From Microvirga sp. (lineage in GTDB: Bacteria; Pseudomonadota; Alphaproteobacteria; Rhizobiales; Beijerinckiaceae), in assembly GCA_022241475.1 (NCBI GenBank), contig JAKOMT010000001.1:60343-115442 (forward strand): 55,100 bases of DNA, read 5' to 3'. Positions 1 to 8,474 of this stretch are shown piece by piece. Both the position numbers and the translations under genes were made by a program. The stretch's first letter is position 1; each line of letters opens with the position of its first letter. A model generated the notes under the pieces. That model was not told the DNA's origin, did no database searches, and saw only the letters and a list, made by a program, of their open reading frames with translations.

Positions 1-17
1 CTTTCGCGCCCGCGCCG

Positions 18-866
18 TCAGTTGAAAGGCGGCGTGATGCGGATGACGCGCGCCCCGTCGCGACGGGGCGCGGCGGCTGGGTTCGCGGCGGCAGGCGCCC
101 TTGCCGCCTCGCTTGCCGGCTCCCTCGCCTGCTCCCTTGCCGGCGCGCTGGCAGGAGCGCTTCGGGCCGGCGTCGCACGAAGGCGCGCGGCCTCGGCGCG
201 CAGCCGCCGGAGTTCGGTCTCGAGCGCCGACGCCTCCTCCTGACGCCGCGCGGCCACGGCGTCGAGCCGGGACACGTCTTCGAGAAGCGCGGATAGGCGC
301 GTCTGCGCGGCCGCCAGTTCCTGCGCGCGCCCGGCGAGGCGACGATCCGCCTCCGCATAGGCCGCGTCGGCTGCGGCGATGCGGCTTTCCAGATCATCGT
401 GCCTGCGCCGCATCCGCACGAGTTCCGCGCTGCGCTCGGAGATGGCTGCGTCGAGGCGCGCGAGGGCCGCGTCGAGGTTCTCGGCGCGCGGCTCGCGCGC
501 GGGCAACGTCGCGGAAACGGGCGTCGGCCGTTCGCTGAGCATCGCGAGTTCGGCGTTGAGCGCGGCGATGTTCGCCTCGAGATCATTGCGGCGACGGATC
601 GTCGATTCGAGCTCCGCGCGAGCGCGCGCGAGCGTCGCCTCGACATCGGCGAGCGCCGAAGCCGCGGCCGAAGCCGCAGGATCGACCGCGATCTCCACGG
701 GCGCGCTCACCGGCGTCTCAGCGACGACCGTCGACTGGGAGAGGCGCGCGCGCTGTTCGATCCCGTCGAACAGCGCGTAGAACGCCGCGGCCCAGCCAAG
801 AGCAGCCAGTCCCGCGAGGGTGAGGAAGATGGTCCGCGTCCGGGCCTCGTCGGTTCGTCCCGCCAT
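18..866 (-). CDS. Membrane-anchored coiled-coil protein, unknown function
   Basis: The 282-residue product has a short charged N-terminus, one hydrophobic segment at about residues 12-33, and then a long Ala/Glu/Arg/Leu-rich region (about 65-235) with heptad-like spacing typical of a coiled coil. An Ala/Pro-rich tail follows and ends in RVIRITPPFN. This suggests an inner-membrane protein with an elongated helical domain on one side, but no catalytic motif is visible and I do not recognise a family. The start at 866 places the membrane segment right at the N-terminus. The next gene is divergent and about 200 bases away, so there is no operon context. Codon use looks like that of its neighbours. 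The coding call is fairly secure; the function is unknown. Confidence 0.65.
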   Translation of the reverse strand: MAGRTDEARTRTIFLTLAGLAALGWAAAFYALFDGIEQRARLSQSTVVAETPVSAPVEIAVDPAASAAASALADVEATLARARAELESTIRRRNDLEANIAALNAELAMLSERPTPVSATLPAREPRAENLDAALARLDAAISERSAELVRMRRRHDDLESRIAAADAAYAEADRRLAGRAQELAAAQTRLSALLEDVSRLDAVAARRQEEASALETELRRLRAEAARLRATPARSAPASAPAREQAREPASEAARAPAAANPAAAPRRDGARVIRITPPFN

Positions 867-1104
867 AGCCGCCTCGTCTGATCCCGCCGCGTGGTTCCGG
901 CGCTGGCCGGAACGGGGCGAATCGTGAACCCTTCGTTAAGGATGATCAAGCCGATTGCGGCGCATTCGCGGTTTTGTCCAGTGGCTACCGTCCCGCCGCG
1001 TCCGAGCGCGCCGAGTTCACGGGGAATCGTCGCCGCAAGCCTCGCGCTTGCCCGCGCGAGCCCTCGGCGCCATGGTCGCGCGGAATGTGGATTCGGTCGG
1101 ATCG

Positions 1105-1359
1105 ATGACGTTTGCGGCGAGACGCGTGGGCCTTGAGACGTGGCGGGAGGCGGTGTCCCGACGCGGCGCGGCGCATGGCTGCGGACCGGAATGCCTGGCC
1201 GCCTACGATTCCCGTCTCGCCGAAGGCGCGCACGATTTCGAGGCGGCCTATCTCGCGCTCGAAGCGTTCGGCTGCCTGGACGAGGTCGACCTTCCCGGAG
1301 ATCCCGCCCAGTCGCAGATTCTCGCTGAGCGCGACCAGATCGAACCGCCGGGCTCGTGA
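1105..1359 (+). CDS. Small hypothetical protein (84 aa)
   Basis: An 84-residue soluble protein beginning MTFAARRVGLETW. It has two cysteines near HGCGPEC, a helix-like stretch around FEAAYLALEAFGCLDE, and an acidic C-terminus. The composition (aromatic, acidic and aliphatic residues in balance) looks protein-like, whereas the overlapping reverse frame is arginine-rich and looks like a shadow. An in-frame ATG at 1072 would add 11 residues. Neither start has a convincing ribosome binding site, so the 5' end is uncertain. It lies 52 bases upstream of the CpdB-type gene on the same strand and may be co-transcribed with it. No function can be assigned. Confidence 0.45.
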   Translation: MTFAARRVGLETWREAVSRRGAAHGCGPECLAAYDSRLAEGAHDFEAAYLALEAFGCLDEVDLPGDPAQSQILAERDQIEPPGS

Positions 1360-1411
1360 CGGAGCGACGGCGCTTGCTTTCGGCGGCGCGAGGGCGCCAA
1401 AAGTGGTACTC

Positions 1412-3265
1412 ATGACCAAGCTGCGTCTCATCGCCACGTCCGACCTGCACATCCACGTGCGTCCCTACGACTACTTTCGCGATGCGCCCGACCCGGCGAT
1501 CGGACTGGCGGCGCTCGCGCCGCTGATCGAACGGGCGCGGACCGAGGCTCCGGGAGCGCTTCTGCTCGACAACGGCGATTTTCTACAGGGATCGCCGCTG
1601 GGCGACGTCGCGGCGGCCGACTTCGCCTGCGGCGAGGCGGGAGCGCATCCGATGATCGCGGCCATGAACCTCCTGCGCTACGACGCGGGCGCGATCGGCA
1701 ATCACGAATTCAACTACGGCCTCGATTTTCTGGACCATTGCCTTCGCCAGGCCGGGTTTCCGATCGTCTGCGCCAATCTGCGCCGGATCGACGGCGCGCC
1801 GCTGAGCGAGCCCTGGCGCATCATCGATCACGCCGCCACCCCGGCGGAAGGCGACTCGCTCCCCTTACGCGTCGGCGTCATCGGCTTCGTCCCGCCGCAG
1901 GTGATGCAATGGGACCGGGCCCATCTCGACGGCAGGATCGTCGCCGAGGACATCGTGGAGGCGGCGCTGCGCGAGGTCCCGCTCCTTCGCGCCGCCGGCG
2001 CGGACGTCGTCGTCGCCCTCTGCCATTCAGGCATCGCCGGCGGGCCGTACAGACCGGGACAGGAGAACGCCGCCGCCGCGCTCGCCGGGGTCGAGGGTAT
2101 CGACGCGCTGATCGTCGGGCACCAGCATCTGCGTTTTCCCGGCTCGGGAGAGTTCGACGGGATCATCGACGTCGACAACCAGCGCGGGACGCTCTCGGGC
2201 AAGCCGGCCGTGATGCCGTCCTGCTTCGGCGCGGCGATCGGCGTGCTCGATCTCGATCTCGCGCGGGAGGACGGGGGCTGGCGGATCGCGTCGGCGACTT
2301 CGACGCTGCGCTTCACGAAGGACGCCGCGAACGACAGGATCGCGCCCGACGCCAGCGTGATGAGCGCGACCCAGGCGAGCCATGCGCGCACCCTCGCCTA
2401 TGTGCGCGAGACCGTCGGCGAGACCGATACGCCGATCCATTCCTATTTCGCGCTTCTCGGCGACAACGCCGCGATGCAGATCGTCGCCGAGGCGCAGTTC
2501 GACGAGGCGCGGACGTTGCTGGCTCAAGCGGGGCTCACCGATCACCCGCCGCTTCTCTCGGCCGCCGCGCCGTTCAAGGCGGGCGGGCGCGGGGGGCCGC
2601 GCTTCTACACCGACATCGCGGCGGGGCCGCTGACGATGCGCGACCTCGCCAATCTCTATCTTTATCCGAACACCGTCTGCGTCGTGCGTGTCAACGGGCG
2701 CACGCTGCGGGAATGGCTGGAGCGGTCGGCCGGAATCTTCAACCGGATCAGATCCGCCGGCGCAGGCGAGCAGCGTCTGGTGAAGCGGGATTTCCCCTCC
2801 TACCACTTCGACGTGATCTTCGGCCTCGACTACGTCATCGACCTCGCCTCCCCTGCCCGCCACGACCGCGACGGCGCGATCGTGGCGCCCGACGGGCGGC
2901 GTATCGTCGAGTTGCGGCACGGCGAGCGACCCGTCGGCGACGACGACGAATTTCTCGTCGTCACGAACAATTATCGCGCCGGCGGCGGCGGGACGTTCTT
3001 CGCCGAGGGGGAGCCGGAGGTCATCGCCTCGTCGACGGATCTGGTGCGCGACGTCGTCACGCGATACGTCGCGCGCGCGGCCGCGCAGTTCGGGCGGATC
3101 ACGCCGCGGCCGCGGCGGAACTGGCGCTTCGCCCCCCTGCCGGACACCGCGAACGTCGTGTTCCACACCGGACCGGCCGCCGCCGGGCGCGAGCCCGGCG
3201 ATTGCGACCTCGAGCGCCTCGGCCAGACTACGGACGGATTTCTGTCGTACCGCCTTCGGTCATGA
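1412..3265 (+). CDS. CpdB-type 2',3'-cyclic-nucleotide phosphodiesterase / 5'(3')-nucleotidase, no signal peptide
   Basis: The 617-residue protein has the two-domain layout of the UshA/CpdB family. The N-terminal calcineurin-like metallophosphatase domain shows the metal ligands TSDLHIH (Asp11, His13), LLDNGDFLQG (about 53-60), GNHEFNYG (about 96-103), LCHSGI and GHQHLRFPG. The C-terminal nucleotidase domain contains NLYLYPNTVCVV and VVTNNYRAGGGG. The family hydrolyses 2',3'-cyclic nucleotides and then the 3'-phosphate. The start at 1412 directly precedes the first metallophosphatase strand. Further upstream in this frame there is only shadow sequence, so no export signal is seen, although classical CpdB is periplasmic. 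It overlaps the following transporter gene by four bases (ATGA), so the two are translationally coupled. Substrate choice within the family is inferred. Confidence 0.85.
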   Translation: MTKLRLIATSDLHIHVRPYDYFRDAPDPAIGLAALAPLIERARTEAPGALLLDNGDFLQGSPLGDVAAADFACGEAGAHPMIAAMNLLRYDAGAIGNHEFNYGLDFLDHCLRQAGFPIVCANLRRIDGAPLSEPWRIIDHAATPAEGDSLPLRVGVIGFVPPQVMQWDRAHLDGRIVAEDIVEAALREVPLLRAAGADVVVALCHSGIAGGPYRPGQENAAAALAGVEGIDALIVGHQHLRFPGSGEFDGIIDVDNQRGTLSGKPAVMPSCFGAAIGVLDLDLAREDGGWRIASATSTLRFTKDAANDRIAPDASVMSATQASHARTLAYVRETVGETDTPIHSYFALLGDNAAMQIVAEAQFDEARTLLAQAGLTDHPPLLSAAAPFKAGGRGGPRFYTDIAAGPLTMRDLANLYLYPNTVCVVRVNGRTLREWLERSAGIFNRIRSAGAGEQRLVKRDFPSYHFDVIFGLDYVIDLASPARHDRDGAIVAPDGRRIVELRHGERPVGDDDEFLVVTNNYRAGGGGTFFAEGEPEVIASSTDLVRDVVTRYVARAAAQFGRITPRPRRNWRFAPLPDTANVVFHTGPAAAGREPGDCDLERLGQTTDGFLSYRLRS

Positions 3266-4533
3266 CCGACGCGATTCGCCCCTTGCTCGCGCTTCTCGCC
3301 GCCGTCGCGCTGCTGATGGCCGGCGCCGGGCCCCTCACGACGCTGATCAGCGTGCGCCTCGAGGCGCAGGCGTCCTCGACCCTGACGATCGGGCTCGTCA
3401 TGGGCTCCTACTTCGCCGGGCTGACCGCAGGATCGCTTCTCACCTTCCATCTCGTGACGCGCGTCGGGCATATCCGCGCCTTCGCGGCGTTCGCCGCCGT
3501 GATGACCGCAACGACGCTCGCCTATCCGCTCCTGCCCGATCCGCTGTTCTGGGCGGCGCTGCGACTGACGCAGGGCTTCGTCATGGCGGGCATGTACGTC
3601 TGTATCGAGAGTTGGCTCAACGACGGCGCGACCGCGCGCAATCGGGGCGTCGTGCTCGCCACCTACATGACCTGCCTCTACCTCGCGCTATCGGGAGGCC
3701 AGCTTCTGATCGGCCTCCCCGACGAGAGCGGGTACATGCTGTTCATCGTCACGGCGATCCTGCTCAGCCTTGCGGCCGCGCCCGTCGCGGTGACGCGCAT
3801 CGCGCCGCCGACCCTGCCCGACATCGCCTCTCTCAGCTTCCGCCGGCTCTACGAGGCCTCGCCGCTGGGCGTCTTCGGGGTCTTCTCGTCGGGTCTGATC
3901 CTCGGCTCCATCTACAGCCTGGCTCCCGTCTACGCGACGGGAAGCGGGCTCGACCTCGTCCAGACGTCGCAATTCATGAGCGCCCTGATTCTCGGCGGCG
4001 TCGCCTTGCAATGGCCGGTGGGACGGCTCTCCGACCTCGTCGACAGACGCACGGTCATCGTCGGCGTCATCGTGGCGGGCGCGCTCACGAGCGCCGCGAT
4101 GCTCGCCGCGCCGATGGGAGGCTACGGCACGCTTCTGATCCTCGGCGGGGCGTTCGGAGGCCTGTGCTTCGTTCTCTATCCGCTGTGCGTGGCCCACACC
4201 AACGACCACCTGGCCAACGAGGAGCGGATCGGGGCGACGGGCGGGCTCATTCTGGCCAATTCGGTGGGCGCGACGATCGGCCCGCCGCTCGCCGCCGGGG
4301 TGATGAGCCTCGCCGGCCCCTCGGGACTGTTTATCTTCACGGGTCTGATCGGGATCGGCTCGATCGGATTCGCGGTATGGCGCCTCGCCGCGCGCCCCTC
4401 CGTCCCGGCGGAGCTCCAGGGTCCCTACCAGAGCCTGCCGAACACGACGCCCGTCGCCGCCGCGCTCGATCCCAATCTCGACGTCCCGGCGGACGACGAT
4501 CGCGGCGAGGGCGCGAAATCCGAGGTTTCGTGA
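3262..4533 (+). CDS. MFS transporter (YcaD-like)
   Basis: The 423-residue integral membrane protein has about 12 hydrophobic segments. The first starts at about residue 6 and there is a break in the middle near residue 195. After segment 2 comes the loop HLVTRVGHIRAF, matching the position of the MFS signature loop, and the equivalent loop in the second half reads GRLSDLVDRRTVIVG. The hydrophilic C-terminal tail of about 45 residues is rich in Pro, Asp and Glu. The overall pattern resembles the YcaD-type major facilitators, whose substrates are mostly unknown. The start codon overlaps the stop of the CpdB-type gene (ATGA), suggesting one operon. Transport of a product of the nucleotidase is possible but purely inferred. 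Confidence 0.85.
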   Translation: MTDAIRPLLALLAAVALLMAGAGPLTTLISVRLEAQASSTLTIGLVMGSYFAGLTAGSLLTFHLVTRVGHIRAFAAFAAVMTATTLAYPLLPDPLFWAALRLTQGFVMAGMYVCIESWLNDGATARNRGVVLATYMTCLYLALSGGQLLIGLPDESGYMLFIVTAILLSLAAAPVAVTRIAPPTLPDIASLSFRRLYEASPLGVFGVFSSGLILGSIYSLAPVYATGSGLDLVQTSQFMSALILGGVALQWPVGRLSDLVDRRTVIVGVIVAGALTSAAMLAAPMGGYGTLLILGGAFGGLCFVLYPLCVAHTNDHLANEERIGATGGLILANSVGATIGPPLAAGVMSLAGPSGLFIFTGLIGIGSIGFAVWRLAARPSVPAELQGPYQSLPNTTPVAAALDPNLDVPADDDRGEGAKSEVS

Positions 4534-4704
4534 CGGAGGCGGCCCGACGCGAATTTGGCAGCACTCGCGAGAGAGCGCTGCCAACATATTGATATATAGT
4601 CGTATTTTTCAAAATAAATCTTGCAGGCCTCTACACTGCGCAGCATCCTGATGCAAGGCGTTTCGCCCCGCCACCGTGATTGTCGGGTCTCGCGAGGAGG
4701 TTCA
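4534..4704 (+). promoter_or_regulatory. Intergenic: inverted repeat then AT-rich presumed promoter of usg
   Basis: Just after the MFS gene there is an imperfect hairpin: TTGGCAGC (4555-4562) pairs with GCTGCCAA (4577-4584), with an inner CTC/GAG pair around the loop GCGAGA. It lacks a clean T-run, so it is only terminator-like. An unusually AT-rich stretch follows (about 4585-4619, including TTGATATATAG and ATTTTTCAAAATAAAT). In this GC-rich genome that is a likely promoter region for usg. I cannot place the -35 and -10 boxes with confidence. Confidence 0.4.
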
Positions 4705-4974
4705 ATGGTCTCAAGCGCTTTCAACCGCCAGATGGACGGGTTCGGGCTGACGACGGCGGATATTCTCTACCGCCTGCCGGACCATCCGGGCATCCTCCAG
4801 AGCTTCGTCTGGCAGGAATACGACCTCGCGCCGGACTTTCCCGTGCTGCGCGGTTTCCTCGACTTCTGGACACGCGACATCGAGGGGCCGCTGCATTCGG
4901 TGACGATCGCCCATTCGAGGCTGATCCGGCCGGCGCAGTTCAAGCTCGTCGACGGCGTCTTCACGCTGCATTGA
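4705..4974 (+). CDS. usg: Usg-family protein
   Basis: The 89-residue protein MVSSAFNRQMDGFGLTTADI... contains the conserved core LTTADILYRLPDHPGILQSF, then WQEYDLAPDFP, IEGPLHSV and a final RLIRPAQFKLVDGVFTLH. These are the features of the small Usg protein found across alphaproteobacteria, whose biochemical role is not established. The start at 4705 is supported by a strong AGGAGG at 4695-4700. An upstream in-frame ATG at 4621 would add 28 residues unlike the family. The gene stands alone, 41 bases before the ExoD-family gene, and may be co-transcribed with it. Confidence 0.85.
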   Translation: MVSSAFNRQMDGFGLTTADILYRLPDHPGILQSFVWQEYDLAPDFPVLRGFLDFWTRDIEGPLHSVTIAHSRLIRPAQFKLVDGVFTLH

Positions 4975-5015
4975 CAAACCAGCCGGCGTTCCGTTTCTCA
5001 CCGCCATAGGTTCGC

Positions 5016-5651
5016 ATGATGCGACCGACGGCGGTGGCGCGGATGCTGCGGACATCGGAAATCCTGACACGGCTCGCCGCCCAGACGGAGGGAGAGCGCG
5101 TCTCGCTGTTCGAGATCCTCGCTCGCATCCGCGCGCGCGCGTTCGGGGTGTTTCTGATCGTCTTCGCCGTGCCCAACCTCTTGCCCATGCCGCCGGGGTT
5201 CTCGACGATCGCGGGCGCGCTGATTCTCATCGTCGCGATCCAGCTCGTGATCGGGCGCACGTCGCTCTGGCTGCCGGAACGCCTCGGCTACCGGTCGATG
5301 CAGACGCGCCACCTTTTACGCGTCATCGACTGGACCGTTCCCAAGCTGCGCCGGATCGAACGCCTGAGCCGGCCGCGCTTCGTCTGGCTGACGCGTATCG
5401 CCGCGCGTCGACCGATCGGCGTCCTGATCGTGGTCCTGGCCTCGATCATGGCGCTTCCGATACCGGTCGTGGGCAATTCCCCGCCGGCCCTCGCGATCAC
5501 CCTGATGGGGTTTGGGATGCTGGAGCGGGACGGCGTGTGGGTTGGGGCGGGAATCGTCGTCGGGATCGTGGCCATCGCCGTGATCGCAGGCCTCGCCTTC
5601 GGCCTCTTCCGGATCGCGACGCTGATCCCCGCCGGTCTCATCCCCTTCTAG
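5016..5651 (+). CDS. exoD: ExoD-family exopolysaccharide synthesis membrane protein
   Basis: The 211-residue protein opens with a cytoplasmic helical part (EGERVSLFEILARI) typical of ExoD. Hydrophobic segments follow at about 45-75, 130-160 and 170-205, linked by a basic loop, with the conserved AVPNLLPMPPG turn near residue 55. ExoD was described in Sinorhizobium as affecting exopolysaccharide production and alkali tolerance, but its molecular activity is unknown. ATG codons at 5016 and 5019 are both possible starts. No polysaccharide biosynthesis genes are nearby, so the link to exopolysaccharide rests on family membership only. Confidence 0.8.
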   Translation: MMRPTAVARMLRTSEILTRLAAQTEGERVSLFEILARIRARAFGVFLIVFAVPNLLPMPPGFSTIAGALILIVAIQLVIGRTSLWLPERLGYRSMQTRHLLRVIDWTVPKLRRIERLSRPRFVWLTRIAARRPIGVLIVVLASIMALPIPVVGNSPPALAITLMGFGMLERDGVWVGAGIVVGIVAIAVIAGLAFGLFRIATLIPAGLIPF

Positions 5652-5655
5652 AGGC

Positions 5656-7767
5656 TCAGTTCGCGGCAACCTTCTCGCGACGTGCGGGCGGCAGGCCCAG
5701 GAGCGCGTCGATCTGCTCGGCGGGAACGGGCCGCGAGAAGAGGAAACCCTGCAGTTCGTGGCAGCCGAGCGCCTGAAGAAAGCGATGCTGCTCCTTCGTC
5801 TCGACTCCCTCCGCCGTGACCGTCATGCCGAGCGCGCGGCCGAGATGGACGATGGAGTGGACGAGGATCGCTGATTCGCCGACGCCCTCCAGGCTTTCGA
5901 GGAAGGAGCGGTCGATCTTGATCTTGTCGAACGCGAACCGGCGCAGATAGATCAACGACGAATAGCCCGTCCCGAAATCGTCGAGCGCGAGGTGAAAGCC
6001 GTGATCGCGCAGGCGCCGCATCGCCGCCTCTGCGGCGTCCGCATCGTCGACCACGACGCCCTCGGTCAGCTCGAGTTCTAGGCGCGAGGGATCGAACGCC
6101 ACCTCGTCGACCACCGCGAGCACGCTGTCGACGAAATTCCGCTGACGGAACTGAATCGGCGAAACGTTGACGGCGAGACGCACTCCGGGCCAGCGCATCC
6201 CGTCCCGGCACACGCGCCGCAGGACCCATTCTCCGAGCGGAATGACGAGGCCGCTCTGCTCCGCCAGCGGAATGAAGTTGTCGGGCGCGATCATGCCCTT
6301 CGTCGGATGCGGCCAGCGCACCAGCGCTTCGAGGCACACGACGCGATCCCCCGCCGCCGAATAGATCGGCTGGTAGTGGATCATCAGCTCGTCGCAGTCG
6401 ATCGCGCGGCGCAGGTCTTCCGAGACGACCTTGCGCATCTGAACGTCGGCGTCCATCTGCGGCCGATACTGAATCGCGCGATTTCGACCGGCCGCCTTCG
6501 CCTGATACAGCGCGGTGTCGGCCAGCCGCATCAGCGCCTCACGCTCCTGCGCATCGCGTGGAGCCAAAGCGATGCCGATCGATACGCCGATATTCACGGT
6601 GGCGTCCTGAATGAAGAACGGCGGCCCGAGCGCGTGGAGTATCCGTCCCGCGAGATCGCGCGCGCCCTCTTCGTCCGCGGCGGACGCGGCGATGATCGCA
6701 AACTCGTCGCCGCCGAACCGGGCGAGCATGTCGGTTTCGGAGAGAACCGTCTGAAGGCGCCGGGCGACCTGCATGATCAGTTCGTCTCCGGCCTGATGGC
6801 CATGGGCGTCGTTGACTTCCTTGAAGCGATCGAGATCGAGGAACATGATCGCGAGCCCGCCGCCCTCGGAGTCTCCGAGCGCCGCGAGCCCCGCGTCGAG
6901 ACGCTCGGCGAACAACACACGATTGGGCAGGCCCGAGAGCGGATCGCGCACGGCGAGATCGGCGACGCGCTCGTGCGAGGCGACCAGCGCGGCCGCGACG
7001 CGACGCGTGTTGATCGCGACGAGCAGGAAGATGACGAACGTGGCGGTCAACGGCGGGACGGCGATCCAGCTTATCCGCGCCACGAGATGATCGCCCGGAC
7101 GCGCCGGGCTCCACAGCAGGGAGTTCGTCTCGCCCGTCGAGAGATCGCGGAACGGCAGACCGCTCTCATCCGCTGGCGGCGGGCCGTCGGCGAGAGCGAG
7201 GCCGCTCAGCCGGCGCAGGCCTCCGAACGACCGTAGCTCGTCGATCGTCGCCCGGTCGAACGCGAAGAGCCGGCGCCGATCGTCGAGCGCGACGGCCGCG
7301 ACGAAGACGAACCGACCGCCATCCACGCCGTAAGTGGCGGGGACGGGCTCGTTCGGCCCCCATTCCTGGATCGCCGCCCATTCGGAGAGACGGCGGAAGA
7401 GACGCTCGTCGATCTCTTCCGCGACGCTTCCGGGGGGGGCGAAAACCTCACGCTCCCCATCGCCGCCGCTGACGACGACGTGCAGGCCGAGGCGCCGCGC
7501 CAGCCGCTCCGAGGCCGCCTGCGCGCCAGCCTCGACCGTGATCACGGCGGCGACCTTGTTGGCGACGTCGCGCGCCCTGCGTTCGAGCGCAGAGGCGGCA
7601 TCCGAACGCTGGAGCACGGCCGCGTCGCCGTTCTGGGCGTCTGCGATGGTCGCGACGATTCCGACGCCCAGCGCGACCATTCCGACGAGCAGGATAGCCG
7701 CGACCCAGACGAGGCGCGACAGCAGAGCGGTCGAATTGCGTGACAACTGGTTATTGTTTGAAGCCAT
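5656..7767 (-). CDS. GGDEF-EAL cyclic-di-GMP protein with periplasmic sensor region
   Basis: The 703-residue protein has a membrane segment at about 16-42, a periplasmic region of about 190 residues (CHASE4-like in size and position), a second membrane segment at about 232-255, then GGDEF and EAL domains. The GGDEF signature (about 352-356) is intact, but the inhibitory RxxD site expected just upstream reads SETD, so product inhibition is probably lost. The EAL domain keeps its key residues: EALVRW (about 478), NVSPIQF, ELTEGV, DDFGTGYSS, IKIDRSF, TAEGVET and ELQGF. It is therefore probably an active phosphodiesterase, perhaps bifunctional. It sits 44 bases downstream of purN on the same strand and could be read through from purMN. 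The signal sensed is unknown. Confidence 0.9.
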   Translation of the reverse strand: MASNNNQLSRNSTALLSRLVWVAAILLVGMVALGVGIVATIADAQNGDAAVLQRSDAASALERRARDVANKVAAVITVEAGAQAASERLARRLGLHVVVSGGDGEREVFAPPGSVAEEIDERLFRRLSEWAAIQEWGPNEPVPATYGVDGGRFVFVAAVALDDRRRLFAFDRATIDELRSFGGLRRLSGLALADGPPPADESGLPFRDLSTGETNSLLWSPARPGDHLVARISWIAVPPLTATFVIFLLVAINTRRVAAALVASHERVADLAVRDPLSGLPNRVLFAERLDAGLAALGDSEGGGLAIMFLDLDRFKEVNDAHGHQAGDELIMQVARRLQTVLSETDMLARFGGDEFAIIAASAADEEGARDLAGRILHALGPPFFIQDATVNIGVSIGIALAPRDAQEREALMRLADTALYQAKAAGRNRAIQYRPQMDADVQMRKVVSEDLRRAIDCDELMIHYQPIYSAAGDRVVCLEALVRWPHPTKGMIAPDNFIPLAEQSGLVIPLGEWVLRRVCRDGMRWPGVRLAVNVSPIQFRQRNFVDSVLAVVDEVAFDPSRLELELTEGVVVDDADAAEAAMRRLRDHGFHLALDDFGTGYSSLIYLRRFAFDKIKIDRSFLESLEGVGESAILVHSIVHLGRALGMTVTAEGVETKEQHRFLQALGCHELQGFLFSRPVPAEQIDALLGLPPARREKVAAN

Positions 7768-7811
7768 GACGCCGTCGCTATTGGTCGACCGGCAGACTAT
7801 CGGCTATTCCC

Positions 7812-8474
7812 TTAGAAACCGTTGCTTGCATCGCCCCCGGCGCGCGCTGAGACGCGGAGCGGCCCGCGAAAGACGCAGCGTCCGCCCTCGAGCGCGGCCT
7901 CGCCCGCCGCCACCGCGGCGAGCGCCTGCGGATAGATGCGGTGCTCCTCGGCGAGCACCCGCACGGCGAGATCGTCCTCGTCGTCTCCGGGATGAACGGC
8001 TACGCAAGCTTGAGCGATAATCGGCCCTGCGTCTAGCTCAGGGACCACGAAATGCACCGTGCAGCCGTGGACGCGAACGCCGGCTTCGAGCGCCTGACGG
8101 TGCGTGTGGACGCCTCGGAACAGGGGCAGGAGCGAGGGATGAATGTTGATCATCCGCCCCTCCCAACGCGCGACGAACCACGGCGTCAGGACGCGCATGA
8201 ATCCGGCCAGGCAGACGATATCGATGGCCTCGTCACGCAACTTTTGATCTATGGCGCGCTCGAAAGCCTCCCGATCGGCGAATGCCTTGTGATCGACGCC
8301 GACCGCCGCAATCCCCGCCGCGCGCGCGCGGTCCAGCCCGCCGGCGTCGGTCCGGTTGGAGAGGACGAGGGCGATTTCGGCCGGATAATCGGGCGCGCGC
8401 GCCGCCTCGATGAGCGACATCATGTTGGAGCCGCGCCCGGAAATGAGCGCCGCGACGCGCTTCCTGGCGGTCAT
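7812..8474 (-). CDS. purN: Phosphoribosylglycinamide formyltransferase
   Basis: This enzyme of de novo purine synthesis uses 10-formyl-tetrahydrofolate to formylate glycinamide ribonucleotide (step 3). The 220-residue protein has the nucleotide-binding N-terminus [18 protein letters not shown], the catalytic [10 protein letters not shown] segment (the Asn and His of the active site) and the conserved Asp in [12 protein letters not shown]. Length is typical for the transformylase. The start at 8474 overlaps the purM stop by four bases (ATGA on the minus strand), giving the common purM-purN pair. The C-terminus, with [12 protein letters not shown], is slightly longer than in short homologues. 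Confidence 0.95.
   Translation of the reverse strand: MTARKRVAALISGRGSNMMSLIEAARAPDYPAEIALVLSNRTDAGGLDRARAAGIAAVGVDHKAFADREAFERAIDQKLRDEAIDIVCLAGFMRVLTPWFVARWEGRMINIHPSLLPLFRGVHTHRQALEAGVRVHGCTVHFVVPELDAGPIIAQACVAVHPGDDEDDLAVRVLAEEHRIYPQALAAVAAGEAALEGGRCVFRGPLRVSARAGGDASNGF

Noticed and set aside
985..1452. A 155-codon minus-strand frame overlapping the small gene at 1105
   Set aside because: Very arginine-rich, overlaps the secure start of the CpdB-type gene, and has no ribosome binding site; the plus-strand 84-residue frame is the better candidate.
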